A stretch of 33,590 nt of DNA, from contig DBXG01000010.1 of the NCBI GenBank assembly GCA_002309215.1, forward strand, positions 10,174-43,763, in the 5' to 3' direction. The stretch comes from Alphaproteobacteria bacterium UBA1218 (GTDB taxonomy: Bacteria; Pseudomonadota; Alphaproteobacteria; Rs-D84). Of the stretch, positions 18,101 to 25,714 are shown one piece after another. The notes under the pieces are model-generated. The model made no database searches. It was not told the origin of the DNA and was given only the letters and a program-made list of their open reading frames with translations. Both the position numbers and the translations under genes were made by a program. The stretch's first letter is position 1. Each line of letters begins with the position of its first letter.

Positions 18101-18178
18101 AATGGTGAAACAGAATCCAAGTTGCATGTAAGATATGATGAAGAAACCTATAATGTGTATGATTTAACTGCACAGTAG
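12155..18178 (+). CDS. Giant secreted Cys-rich protein with InlB-like repeats (C)
   Basis: Predicted exported protein of 2007 aa, function unknown. The signal peptide is residues 1-23 (hydrophobic core LFMMISVFSLML, ending TAEE). Residues 40-1440 are very Cys-rich, with many CPxGxYC units (CPVGYWCPS, CPVGSYCLG, CPAGYYCPAGG). Four copies of a small Y.W.N..CID-type unit lie near residues 155, 235, 316 and 1118. Near residues 1308-1375 is a module also present in A (CVNTYLV...VVSCAWV...CTEKAVDIC). Residues 1459-1935 hold about five InlB/Flg_new-like units (GY.F.GW, YAKW), two of them almost identical. The last 70 residues (ALAIKIDGTVYYG...YNVYD) differ from the tails of A and B and may be a distinct terminal domain. 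Compared with A the order is reversed, with the Cys-rich part first and the repeats last. A strong terminator follows 27 bp after the stop. Confidence 0.85.
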   Translation: MLKRILFMMISVFSLMLNSAVTAEEYDYTVFRDVDGVPVAVDNPQSCSTFFDMSNGEDITMTPLFRRVCETGYYDKGGLVSLEDISSNPDTCVLIAKNCDPGEYLDFSGNEPICKECPVGYWCPSRYLSVQTVNDTVCGGVNNVAEGGMTEENKSYKWRNNQCIDSETNQVVAGITSESECGFTSIGKCKCPGDTTTRATKQEGFGLHSTSIDACAYYDLEPGEQLKRSVDTEHNYQWENGKCIDKDTNEEVTSIKSSVYCGYTYTKETCDADNFCLGGVFTAAKYMNSMNACPDKYNDVATLETSSDCATASTNGFAWNATHKKCFIAGTSIEVKNITTSGACTKANEIKADLVWNTEKQACLLKGHSDTGSFRCSYTCPAGYYMHVVNQYDNNFHSRSVQSYYTSDYFLGGWRAFYTTCEPCPVGSYCLGKTFFLDELHNDTKYHADTYYDKNDASKREQIKYYTNDKSFGITDCNDYKANSTTVDMGSYEASQCKSYCPAGQYYSKAAGECVLCQNAGLADDAYCPGGVLYDEHTSEDVGISTCEQQNVMVYGSGINNVHDTVYIPADDNTNHYIQPTEDRTACACPAGYKWNKTTHACCEPNKACCGAGLDLRTYSDDSYECKPCGSGNSEEDAACDLICDVNGEQSSDCTACRSKAWCPGTVLIIDTPCVLKANQYRGEDNKCYDCGAGAEPVYNNAKHEYTSCACTLEKMTADMNANSGQNLFPELKDDPNPGLVRSWDNGVCELDTYYVGVRYTNIDLNGSVYEHGKSCSWYLGCDYWYQYYKYGQIRNKNGNYVAGDSFVVDWNPSETGYNFSNPVTPEEGLADPESESMRARKVKNGYVFAGWCREADFCCPAGYKVQPLEGGKQECVICPNGDKTSEACNGSKWLAPDTKPVIYTKAEENRIKPESFKYHAMMVADTICAKGQTLNTATVPVSCMDCPVGHYCLGGKLSPRKLEKYPCPKGTYREYTKGTQEEYSYDPEHPDTYDGCKPCTVGVSEELSRIAETDIQVPTVNGLTTQQSASTSVGQCGYYCEEKFYDAADNRFMCDVSCPAGYYCPAGGPEPGYTKYRTKFFDWEDQGKEKMLCPGGLSSDAGARQCYTDPGCTTKHYKWENDECIDEDTGVAVLVPESDCVYTGYYKKKDTVTGAYVCVKCGANDPLTDSYFYCPGFDKLNIDLVDYKTIHKDFGGRYTCEENPVTHIKRISDDNADHCYELPNAGRYTDPETGLPEPCNENFFCTGKEENGVLGRQRCPYGSVSSIGAQFITDCHCVSGENYRPDGVYYEKGAELVQYGSTLNDFACVNTYLVVDNTASYESAEDSISNAKAKVVSCAWVNTQEHPDENAAPDGKYSNCTEKAVDICYKSIWNNTVVGSNVSADDSSYVSTADVLTWLAGALYTNTEQQTIQHLMSKLSRVSNVKNIPTVDNWQSCQKSNLCIDSFSHYDDVIGICYADITYKGVDDEDITWPEDPENPGEYLLNPTQYTPDMLPIILHNPEKPHHVFNGWCLTGESKTDCLANTTQIAFDEDADDFVTFVERVIPKGTVGDLEFTAQWEMVCPDDYSHHDGELTDVTQCYAVVEFDSNKSGIPNPENHIEHYSEGATTYTLATLPELPSVTGYNFGGWYDNVAMTGNAVTTETALSGDNTLHAKWSPITYSVAFDGNGATSGSMADETFAYNESKALSTNAFEKTGNIFVGWCKGSPVCDTTDTDFYANGAVVSNLTTTDNATITMYAKWTPITYTVKFDGNGATSGSMADETFDYDERKALLKNAFEKTDYDFVGWCKGVTVCNDSDVNFYTDEEEVSNLVSVDAAENIVTMYAQWRAEGCSDAFPIKDTTTGACYANIVYKNTEGAKWLNSHNQIITTNPDPQRYNALDLPITLSKPRKDNYTFLGWCENEEMTENCELEKTIALGSTRHKTFWAKWEHSCISHKYLHIGDTAICLYEEKPTSPALAIKIDGTVYYGHMCKDCSKTMNGETESKLHVRYDEETYNVYDLTAQ
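17152..17201 (+). repeat. 50-bp perfect repeat in C, copy 1
   Basis: Identical to 17407-17456 (offset 255 bp, 85 codons). It encodes the start of an InlB-like unit, FDGNGATSGSMADETF. Confidence 0.9.
17407..17456 (+). repeat. 50-bp perfect repeat in C, copy 2
   Basis: Identical to 17152-17201. The two neighbouring 85-residue units are a recent tandem duplication. Confidence 0.9.
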
Positions 18179-18204
18179 ATTTCGAGACATATTTCTAGTC
18201 AAAC

Positions 18205-18235
18205 AAAAAACTCTCTTGAACCAAGAGAGTTTTTT
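18205..18235. terminator. Bidirectional intrinsic terminator
   Basis: A perfect 14-bp stem, AAAAAACTCTCTTG (18205-18218) with CAAGAGAGTTTTTT (18222-18235), has a 3-nt loop AAC. It ends in a T-run on the plus strand and, read in reverse, also on the minus strand. It lies between the end of C and the end of the convergent small gene at 18255, and serves both. Confidence 0.92.
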
Positions 18236-18254
18236 AATAATAAAACATATAAAA

Positions 18255-18467
18255 TTATTCGCCCATTTTCTTTGCAGATTGCAAGGTTTTTATCAATGTT
18301 TCGACCGCAATTTGACGAATTTTTTGTGCCAAAGGACGCATGTTCATCGCTTCGGCGACCGCGTTTCCAAAGTATTCGGATATAAACTCAATTTGTGATG
18401 GGGCGATAACAAAAACTTCACTGGTTATATCAGAAGTTTGTAATTCTTGGATATCGTTAGATTTCAT
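18255..18467 (-). CDS. Small protein of unknown function (70 aa)
   Basis: I do not recognise this protein. The second of two adjacent ATGs (18467) is chosen because AGGGGG lies 6 bp before it; the first ATG (18470) would sit only 3 bp from that site. A longer frame reaches up to 18563, but its extra N-terminus is low in plausibility. The predicted product is acidic at the N-terminus (MKSNDIQELQTSD), then SEVFVIAPSQIEF, then a probable amphipathic helix with MRPLAQKIRQIAVETLIKTL. No Cys, signal peptide or membrane segment is seen. The gene converges on the terminator shared with C. It may be real because it has a good ribosome site and a terminator directly after its stop, but it is short. Confidence 0.55.
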   Translation of the reverse strand: MKSNDIQELQTSDITSEVFVIAPSQIEFISEYFGNAVAEAMNMRPLAQKIRQIAVETLIKTLQSAKKMGE

Positions 18468-18603
18468 CATTATCCCCCTGCTTTTTTTCAATCTTTTCAC
18501 CACAATAATATCACAAAAAACGCAAATTAAAAACAAATTTTTGTGTTTTTTTAGGTCTATCACTTGTTTTATAAAAAATCATTCATTATATGAATAAAGT
18601 GTC

Positions 18604-18632
18604 TTGACCCAAAGGCACAAAATTGCTATAAA
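18604..18632 (+). promoter_or_regulatory. Promoter of secA
   Basis: TTGACC (18604-18609), 17-bp spacer, TATAAA (18627-18632): a near-consensus sigma70-type promoter. Transcription would start about 57 bp before the secA start codon. Confidence 0.8.
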
Positions 18633-18696
18633 ACAATATCAATATGGCTGTGTTTTGGGTTGGTTTATACCCTGCACTAAACGGTAAGGAAAAGAA

Positions 18697-21327
18697 ATGA
18701 AAAATATACTGAAAATGTTATTAGGTTCAGCTAATGATAGACTTGTAAAATCTTATGAAAAAACTGTTACAAAAATCAATGATTTAGAGCCAAAATATGT
18801 CGCGTTATCTGATGATGAGATTCATAATTTAACATCTGTTTTTCGTGAACGTATGAAAAACGGTGAATCCGAAAACGATATTTTGCCAGACGTTTTTGCT
18901 GCTGTACGTGAAGCGGCTAAGCGTTCAATTGGTTTGCGCCATTTTGATGTGCAATTGATTGGTGGTATGGTGTTAAATAATGGGCAGATTTCTGAAATGA
19001 AAACAGGTGAAGGTAAAACACTGGTTGCGACATTGGCCTTGTATTTGAAAGCGTTGCATGGTAAAGGCGCTCATTTGATTACTGTTAATGACTATCTGGC
19101 TTCACGTGATGCCGGTTGGATGGGCCAGGTTTATCGTTTCTTGGGCATGACTGTTGGTGTAATTCAGCATGATATGTCGGATGAGGATAGACGAAATGCT
19201 TATAATTGTGATATTACTTATGTGACTAATTCTGAATTAGGGTTTGATTATTTGCGCGACAATATGAAGTTTACAAAAGAACAGCAGGTCTTGCGTCCTT
19301 TCTTTTATGCCATTGTCGACGAAGTAGATAGTATTTTAATTGACGAAGCGCGCACACCACTTATTATTTCTGGTCCTGCAGAAGATACCAGTGAATTATA
19401 CAGTAAAGTTGATGATGTTGTTGTTCAGTTGAGTTCTGAAGATTACAAAATTGATGAAAAAGACAGACATGTGACATTGACTGATGCTGGTATTGATCAT
19501 GCGACAAAGTTATTGAAAGATTCAGGTGTATTGGTTGGTGATAATTTATACGCGGCTGAAAACGCAGTGGTTGTTATGCATATCCAGCAATCTTTGTTGG
19601 CGCATCATTTGTATGTGAAAAATGTGAATTATGTTGTACGTAATGGCGAAGTTTTAATTGTCGATGAATTCACAGGTCGTGTAATGTCTGGGCGTCGTTT
19701 TGGTAAAGGCTTGCACCAGGCAATTGAAGCCAAAGAACATGTTGATGTTCAGCCTGAAAATCAAACTGTGTCCAGTATCTCTTATCAGAATCTATTCAGG
19801 ATGTATCCTGTGTTATCTGGTATGACTGGAACTGCTATGACCGAAGCAGCAGAGTTTGAGGAAATATATAAATTGCGCGTTGTTTCAATTCCGACCAACA
19901 AACCTGTGGCGCGTATTGATCATCATGACGAAATATATCGTAATAAAACTGAAAAATATGATGCTATATTGAAACAAATCAAAGAATGTGTTGAACGTAA
20001 ACAGCCTGTATTGGTTGGAACTGTTTCTATTGAAAAGTCGGAAGAATTGGCAAACTTGGTTCGTGAAAAATTAAATATCAATCCTGCGGTGTTGAATGCC
20101 AAACACCATGAATCAGAAGCAAAAATAGTTTCCCAAGCTGGTGCACCTGGTGCTGTGACGATTGCTACAAATATGGCAGGTCGTGGAACTGATATTAAAT
20201 TGGGCGGTAATGCAGAATATTTGATTGCTGAATTAGACGAAAATGCACCTGATTTTGAATCCAAGAAAAAAGAAATTACTGACAGAATCGAAGCAAACAA
20301 ACAGATTGTCAAAGATGCAGGTGGTTTGTATGTAATTGGAACAGAACGTCATGAATCAAGACGTATTGATAATCAGTTGCGTGGTCGTTCTGGACGGCAA
20401 GGCGACCCTGGCGATTCTAAGTTCTTTTTAGCACTTGACGATGATTTAATGCGTATTTTTGGTGCCAGTAGATTGGAAGGTATGTTAACTACGCTTGGAT
20501 TAAAACCAGGCGAAGCAATTACGCACCCATGGATAACAAAGGCCTTGGAAAAAGCACAAAAACGTGTAGAAGCAAGATATTTTGAGGCGCGTAAAGAATT
20601 GTTAAAATACGACGATGTTATGAACGAACAAAGAACAGTTGTTTATAAACAACGGAATGATTTAATGTCTTCTGAAGATTTGGCGCCTTTTGCCCAAGAA
20701 TTAATCGGTGACGTTGTTGAAATGATTTGTGAAAATAATATCCCAGAAAAAGCCCATCCAATGGATTGGAATATAACTGGTATTCACAATGATATGATGC
20801 GTATATTTGCGTTAGATATTACAGATATTGAAAAATGGAAAACAGATGAAAATATATCTGAACGCAATGCTTATACAACTTTGTTCAATTTAGCAATGCA
20901 TCGTTATAATCAACAGGTTGCAAAATACGGAAACGAATTGATGCAGACCGCGCAAAAACAAATGATGTTGGGGGCTTTGGATTCTGTATGGAAACGTCAT
21001 TTGCAACAGATGGATTATTTGCAAGGCTCTATTGGTTTGCGTGGGTATGCCCAGAAAAATCCATTATATGAATACAAAAATGAGGCATTAGAGTTATTCA
21101 GAAATACAATGCAGAACTTTAAGTTGATGTCTGTCGCATACATTTGTCGTATGGAATTGACGCGTGCAGATGTTGATAAGACTGCCCAACAGCAAGCACA
21201 ACATGATTCTGAATTAAACCAAACAGCTTCTGAAAACAATATGGCAAATATGAATATTTCCAGGAATGCTTTATGCCCATGTGGTTCTGGATTAAAATAT
21301 AAACATTGTCATGGGAAATTGCATTGA
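18697..21327 (+). CDS. secA: Preprotein translocase ATPase SecA
   Basis: SecA is the motor ATPase that drives unfolded preproteins through the SecYEG channel at the inner membrane. The 876-aa length is typical. Walker A is GEGKT with Lys107, Walker B is DEVD at 208-211 followed by the DEAR region, and helicase motif VI is the RIDNQLRGRSGRQGD region. The C-terminus carries the zinc-binding SEC-C motif CPCGSGLKYKHCHG, which binds SecB and lipids. The ATG at 18697 has AAGGA 6 bp before it and the N-terminus aligns with the family. It is the first gene after its own promoter, with dnaE 38 bp downstream. SecA is the expected exporter for the signal-peptide proteins A to D, as for any Sec substrate; the adjacency need not be functional. 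Confidence 0.97.
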   Translation: MKNILKMLLGSANDRLVKSYEKTVTKINDLEPKYVALSDDEIHNLTSVFRERMKNGESENDILPDVFAAVREAAKRSIGLRHFDVQLIGGMVLNNGQISEMKTGEGKTLVATLALYLKALHGKGAHLITVNDYLASRDAGWMGQVYRFLGMTVGVIQHDMSDEDRRNAYNCDITYVTNSELGFDYLRDNMKFTKEQQVLRPFFYAIVDEVDSILIDEARTPLIISGPAEDTSELYSKVDDVVVQLSSEDYKIDEKDRHVTLTDAGIDHATKLLKDSGVLVGDNLYAAENAVVVMHIQQSLLAHHLYVKNVNYVVRNGEVLIVDEFTGRVMSGRRFGKGLHQAIEAKEHVDVQPENQTVSSISYQNLFRMYPVLSGMTGTAMTEAAEFEEIYKLRVVSIPTNKPVARIDHHDEIYRNKTEKYDAILKQIKECVERKQPVLVGTVSIEKSEELANLVREKLNINPAVLNAKHHESEAKIVSQAGAPGAVTIATNMAGRGTDIKLGGNAEYLIAELDENAPDFESKKKEITDRIEANKQIVKDAGGLYVIGTERHESRRIDNQLRGRSGRQGDPGDSKFFLALDDDLMRIFGASRLEGMLTTLGLKPGEAITHPWITKALEKAQKRVEARYFEARKELLKYDDVMNEQRTVVYKQRNDLMSSEDLAPFAQELIGDVVEMICENNIPEKAHPMDWNITGIHNDMMRIFALDITDIEKWKTDENISERNAYTTLFNLAMHRYNQQVAKYGNELMQTAQKQMMLGALDSVWKRHLQQMDYLQGSIGLRGYAQKNPLYEYKNEALELFRNTMQNFKLMSVAYICRMELTRADVDKTAQQQAQHDSELNQTASENNMANMNISRNALCPCGSGLKYKHCHGKLH

Positions 21328-21365
21328 TTTGGTAAAAACCAGAAAGTAAGAAAGGAAGATTTTAT

Positions 21366-24300
21366 ATGCCTGATTTTGTGCATTTGCATGTTCATTCCAA
21401 AATATCTGTTGGTGGCAGCACCTTGTCTGTGGCCAGCAATAAAAAGTTAGGTATATTAAAAGGTATTCCTGAATTATGTATTGATAACAACATGTTTGCA
21501 TGTGCATTGACTGATACAAATATGATGTCAGGATGTGCGGAGTTTTCCGATGTTATGCCATCAAACAAAATTCAACCAATTATTGGGGTGGAATTATCGC
21601 TGAATCATCACAATGCAGATCCAAAAATATTACGTGAATCTTCGTTATCCAAAATTGTGTTGTTAGCCAAACATCATGCTGGTTATTTGAATTTGTGCGA
21701 AATCAGTCGTGTTATGTATATGCGCAAAGAAAATCACCATTTAGGACCACATATTACGTTGGATGAATTAGAGAAATACAAAGATGATTTGATTTGTTTG
21801 TCCGGCGCACATACTGGACCGATTGGTATGGCGATACTGAACAATCAAAATGATGCTGCGTTTGATTTAGCCAAACGTCTGTTGAATATGTTTGGTGATA
21901 ATTTTTATATTGAAATACAAAGACATGGTCTGGAAGACGAAATAAAAACAGAACCCGTATTTCTGCAAATTGCACGTGATTTAAATATACCGATTGTTGC
22001 AACAAATGATGTTTGTTTCCCTGCCCGTTCTGATTATGAGGCAATGGATGCGTTAAGTTGTGTTTTGGGGCAGACAAAAATAATTGACCCAGAAAGACCG
22101 CGCAAATCATCAGAACAATATTTCAAATCATCAGAAGAAATGTCTGAATTGTTTTCAGATTTACCAGAGGCAATTGAAAATACTGTAAACATAGCAAAAC
22201 GTTGTGCCTTTTTCGTAAATGTACACGAAAAGCCCTTGTTGCCACGTTTTGGTGCAGATTTAGAAACCGAATGTCAAATGTTGCGTGATGCAACTATGAA
22301 CGGATTAAAAGAACGGATTAAACAACATAATATTACCGATACTGCCCCCTATTTCGAGCAAGCAGAATATGAATTAGGTGTTATAATTGGTATGGGATTC
22401 CCAGGATACTTTTTAATCGTTGCAGACTATATAAATTGGTGTCGTCAAAATGATATTTTAACTGGGCCCGGTCGTGGTTCGGGCGCAGGTTCTATTGTTG
22501 CGTGGGCCTTGGGTATAACACATGTAAACCCATTAAAGTATGGTTTGTTGTTTGAAAGATTTCTGAATCCTGATCGTATTTCTATGCCTGATTTTGATGT
22601 TGATTTTGAGCCGACAGGGATTGAGCGGGTTTTAGATTATGTTGGCGAAAAATACGGTCGTGATTCTGTGTGTAGAATTATCACATTTGGTAGTTTGCAG
22701 GCACGTGGTGCAATACGTGACATTGGTCGTGTGTATGGTATCCCGTATTCTAAATCAGACAGATTATCTAAATTGATTCCAGCAGATGCAAAAACTTTGC
22801 GTGAAGCAGTTGATGCATCACGTGAAATGCAAGAAATCCTGGACAATGATACTGATATGAAAAAGGTGGTTCAGGTTGCAGAAGATTTAGAAGGTTCTAT
22901 ACGAAATCTGGGACAACACGCATGTGGTGTAGTTATTGGCGACAGACCAACTACGAAGATTGCGCCGGTTTATCGTGATCCAGCGAATCCTTTGCCGTCA
23001 TGTCAGTTTGATGGGCATTATTTGGAATCTGCCGGTTTAATTAAATTTGACTTTCTGGGTTTGGAAACTTTGGTTGTATTAAAATATGCTGTAAAATTGA
23101 TACAAAAAACACGTGGGGTAAATGTTGATTTAGATAAAATCCCAACTGATGATGCAAAAACAATGGAATTATGGCAGTCTGGTTTGACCGAAGGTATATT
23201 CCAATTCGATGCTACATTTGTTCAACAGACATTAAAGAAGATGCATCCAACAAGTTTCTTGGAAATATCTGCATTAAATGCTTTGAATCGTCCAGGACCT
23301 ATTGCATTTATTCCACAATTTATCGCACGTATGCATGGCGAAGAACCAATTGAATATGTTCATCCACGTGCTGAACCAATATTAAAAGAAAGTTATGGTA
23401 TTATCGTTTACCAAGAACAAGTTATGCAATTGACCAGAGTGCTTGCTGGATTTACTCGTGGCGAATCAGATACTGTGCGTAAGGCGATGGGTAAAAAGAA
23501 ACTTGATTTGTTGGCTAAACTTGAAATCAAGTTTTTGGAAGGTTGCAAGAAAGAAGATACTTTGGATGAAGCAACCGCCAAAGATTTGTGGGAAAAGTTC
23601 AAGGAATTTGCAAAATATGCGTTTAATAAATCGCATGCAGTGGCCTATTCCATTGTTGCAAATCAATGTGCATATCTGAAAGCGCATTTCCCTGCTGAAT
23701 TTTTAGCATCATCTATGTCCAGTAATATGAACGATACAGACCAACTGGCCATATTTGTTGATGATGCAAAGTCCAATTTCAATATACAAATTGTTCCGCC
23801 AGATATAAATCAAAGTGAATCTTTGTTTACAGTGAAAGACGGCAAAATTATTTATGCGTTGGCCGCAATAAAAGGCGTTGGCGCAGTTGCAACAGATGCG
23901 ATTGTTGCAGAACGTGAAGCACATGGAAAATTCAAGAATCTGACAGATTTTGCAAAAAGATGTTCGCCGTTTATAAACAAACGTATACTGGAAGCGTTCG
24001 CAAAAGTTGGTGTTCTGGATTCAATTGAAAAAAATCGAGCATTAATATTTATGAACGCAGATGCGATTTTGGCTTATGCATCCAAAGCACGTGAAAGTGT
24101 GAATTCGTTATCATTATTTGCTAATACAACCGAAGATGATGTTGGTGAAGACAGATTATTGAAAGATTTGCCAAAGACAACACCATGGACTTTCGCACAA
24201 AGGTTAGAAAACGAATTATCGGCTTTGGGCTTTTATATTTCTGCACATCCATTGGATCAGTATAAGCATTTAATTGCGCGCGCAAAATTAGCAACCAGTG

Positions 24301-24800
24301 CGACTTTGGAATCTTTGGGCGACAGAAAAATGGTCCAGATTGCAGTAAATGTTAATTCTTATTCAAGACGCAAAACCAAAACAGGTAAAGATATGTTGAC
24401 CATAAATGCCTCAGACAGTTTTGGTAATGTTGAAGGGGTTGCTTTTGGTGAAAATACTTTTGATTTAGCACAATCGTTAAGCAATGAAACGGCTGTGGTA
24501 CTTTCAGGAAAAACTTCGATTCGTGATGATCGGGTTTCTATCTTTGTTGATTCTGTTATGCCTTTGACAAAATGGGTTGCAAAAATTGCAAAAACAATAA
24601 CTATTGATGTAAATAATCAATCTATATTGCCCGATATTAAAAAGGCTTTGATGGCATTACCTGCTGGTCAGACCCAGGTTGTATTAAACTTACATTCTGG
24701 CGATAAAAATGCAGCATTGATATTAAAACGAACGATTGAGTTAGGCGCGACAACCGCGAAAGATTTAACCGCTTTGGGAACCAAGGTGACAATAGAATGA
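21366..24800 (+). CDS. dnaE: DNA polymerase III alpha subunit, DnaE type
   Basis: Replicative DNA polymerase catalytic subunit, 1144 aa, close to the usual 1150-1180. An N-terminal PHP domain begins FVHLHVHS. Its metal-ligand motifs are degenerate (HVHSK instead of a HxHSD-type motif, LTDTN instead of an ITDH-type motif), so PHP proofreading activity is not expected. Catalytic aspartates are visible as PDFDVDF (D409, D411) and KFDFLG (D562). The GPGRGSGAGS and YQEQVMQ motifs of the palm and fingers are present, followed by a helix-hairpin-helix region and an OB-fold near residues 990-1060. A GGAAG ribosome site precedes the ATG. It follows secA by 38 bp and overlaps rsmH by 4 bp (ATGA), so transcription and translation are probably coupled. 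Confidence 0.96.
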   Translation: MPDFVHLHVHSKISVGGSTLSVASNKKLGILKGIPELCIDNNMFACALTDTNMMSGCAEFSDVMPSNKIQPIIGVELSLNHHNADPKILRESSLSKIVLLAKHHAGYLNLCEISRVMYMRKENHHLGPHITLDELEKYKDDLICLSGAHTGPIGMAILNNQNDAAFDLAKRLLNMFGDNFYIEIQRHGLEDEIKTEPVFLQIARDLNIPIVATNDVCFPARSDYEAMDALSCVLGQTKIIDPERPRKSSEQYFKSSEEMSELFSDLPEAIENTVNIAKRCAFFVNVHEKPLLPRFGADLETECQMLRDATMNGLKERIKQHNITDTAPYFEQAEYELGVIIGMGFPGYFLIVADYINWCRQNDILTGPGRGSGAGSIVAWALGITHVNPLKYGLLFERFLNPDRISMPDFDVDFEPTGIERVLDYVGEKYGRDSVCRIITFGSLQARGAIRDIGRVYGIPYSKSDRLSKLIPADAKTLREAVDASREMQEILDNDTDMKKVVQVAEDLEGSIRNLGQHACGVVIGDRPTTKIAPVYRDPANPLPSCQFDGHYLESAGLIKFDFLGLETLVVLKYAVKLIQKTRGVNVDLDKIPTDDAKTMELWQSGLTEGIFQFDATFVQQTLKKMHPTSFLEISALNALNRPGPIAFIPQFIARMHGEEPIEYVHPRAEPILKESYGIIVYQEQVMQLTRVLAGFTRGESDTVRKAMGKKKLDLLAKLEIKFLEGCKKEDTLDEATAKDLWEKFKEFAKYAFNKSHAVAYSIVANQCAYLKAHFPAEFLASSMSSNMNDTDQLAIFVDDAKSNFNIQIVPPDINQSESLFTVKDGKIIYALAAIKGVGAVATDAIVAEREAHGKFKNLTDFAKRCSPFINKRILEAFAKVGVLDSIEKNRALIFMNADAILAYASKARESVNSLSLFANTTEDDVGEDRLLKDLPKTTPWTFAQRLENELSALGFYISAHPLDQYKHLIARAKLATSATLESLGDRKMVQIAVNVNSYSRRKTKTGKDMLTINASDSFGNVEGVAFGENTFDLAQSLSNETAVVLSGKTSIRDDRVSIFVDSVMPLTKWVAKIAKTITIDVNNQSILPDIKKALMALPAGQTQVVLNLHSGDKNAALILKRTIELGATTAKDLTALGTKVTIE

Positions 24801-25648
24801 TGAAACATATACCTGTTCTTTTAGATAGCATTATGAATGTTTTGGGCGATGTTCGTGGTCGAACAGTTGTCGATTGTACTTTTGGTGCTGGCGGATATAC
24901 GCGTGCATTGTTGGATGCTGGTGCGAAAGTGACCGCTTTTGATCGTGATACAAATGTTGTTGATGATGCAAATGAAATAAAATATGAGTATGGTGACAAA
25001 TTCAGATTTATAAATGCGCCTTTTTCAGATATTGATAGATTAGATTCAACCGAATTTGATGATATTGTTTTTGATTTGGGTATATCTTCAATGCAGATTG
25101 ATAACGCAGAACGCGGATTTTCATTTCGATTTGATGCGCCATTAGATATGCGTATGGATAGTCGTTTAGAATGTAGTGCAGCAGATTTGATAAAAAATAT
25201 ACCTGTGAATGAACTGGCAAATATTCTGTACGAATATGGCGATGTAAAAAAATCTAAATTGATTGCAAATATATTAAAGCAAACTTTACCAACAACAACT
25301 TTTCAATTACGTGATTTAATTAAAAATCCACATGACATAGCGCCTGTGTTTCAGGCTTTGCGTATTGCGGTAAATGATGAAATGGGACAATTAAAGTCAG
25401 CACTGGACAGTGTGCATAAATTATTATGTTCTGGCGGGCGGTGTTTGTGTGTCACTTTTCATTCAATCGAAGATAGAATTGTAAAAAACGCGTTTCGTCA
25501 GTGGACAAGTGTTTCTGGCGACCCACGCATGCCAAATGTTTCGGAACCCGAATACAAAATGTTAAAGGTTTATACGCCATCTGAGCAAGAGTTAGAGAAT
25601 AATCTACGTGCCAGATCTGCGCATTTACGAGGTGTACAAAAATTATGA
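24797..25648 (+). CDS. rsmH: 16S rRNA m4C1402 methyltransferase RsmH
   Basis: SAM-dependent methylation of N4 of cytidine 1402 in 16S rRNA (formerly MraW). The 283-aa product has the family start (HIPVLL), the SAM-binding DCTFGAGGYTRALL motif, FDLGISSMQID, ERGFSF and the LDMRMD motif, plus the late CVTFHSIEDRIVK signature and the C-terminal RSAHLRG. Two adjacent ATGs (24797 and 24800) are possible starts, and the first overlaps the dnaE stop. In most bacteria this gene sits in the division/cell-wall cluster before ftsL and ftsI. Here neither mraZ nor ftsL is adjacent, which indicates a rearranged cluster. Confidence 0.96.
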   Translation: MMKHIPVLLDSIMNVLGDVRGRTVVDCTFGAGGYTRALLDAGAKVTAFDRDTNVVDDANEIKYEYGDKFRFINAPFSDIDRLDSTEFDDIVFDLGISSMQIDNAERGFSFRFDAPLDMRMDSRLECSAADLIKNIPVNELANILYEYGDVKKSKLIANILKQTLPTTTFQLRDLIKNPHDIAPVFQALRIAVNDEMGQLKSALDSVHKLLCSGGRCLCVTFHSIEDRIVKNAFRQWTSVSGDPRMPNVSEPEYKMLKVYTPSEQELENNLRARSAHLRGVQKL

Positions 25649-25658
25649 AAATATGGTG

Positions 25659-25687
25659 TTGACCTGATTTGTGATTTTATATAAAAT
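25659..25687 (+). promoter_or_regulatory. Promoter of the CPVC membrane protein gene
   Basis: TTGACC (25659-25664), 17-bp spacer, TAAAAT (25682-25687). It lies directly after rsmH and about 20 bp of leader remain before the next start codon. It suggests that the following genes are a separate transcription unit. Confidence 0.75.
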
Positions 25688-25714
25688 AAAAAGACTACAA
25701 AAGGAAAAGGAAAG

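Noticed and set aside
18468..18563. Longer start for the small minus-strand gene
   Set aside because: The extension has no ribosome site and low-complexity hydrophobic content, while AGGGGG points to the ATG at 18467.
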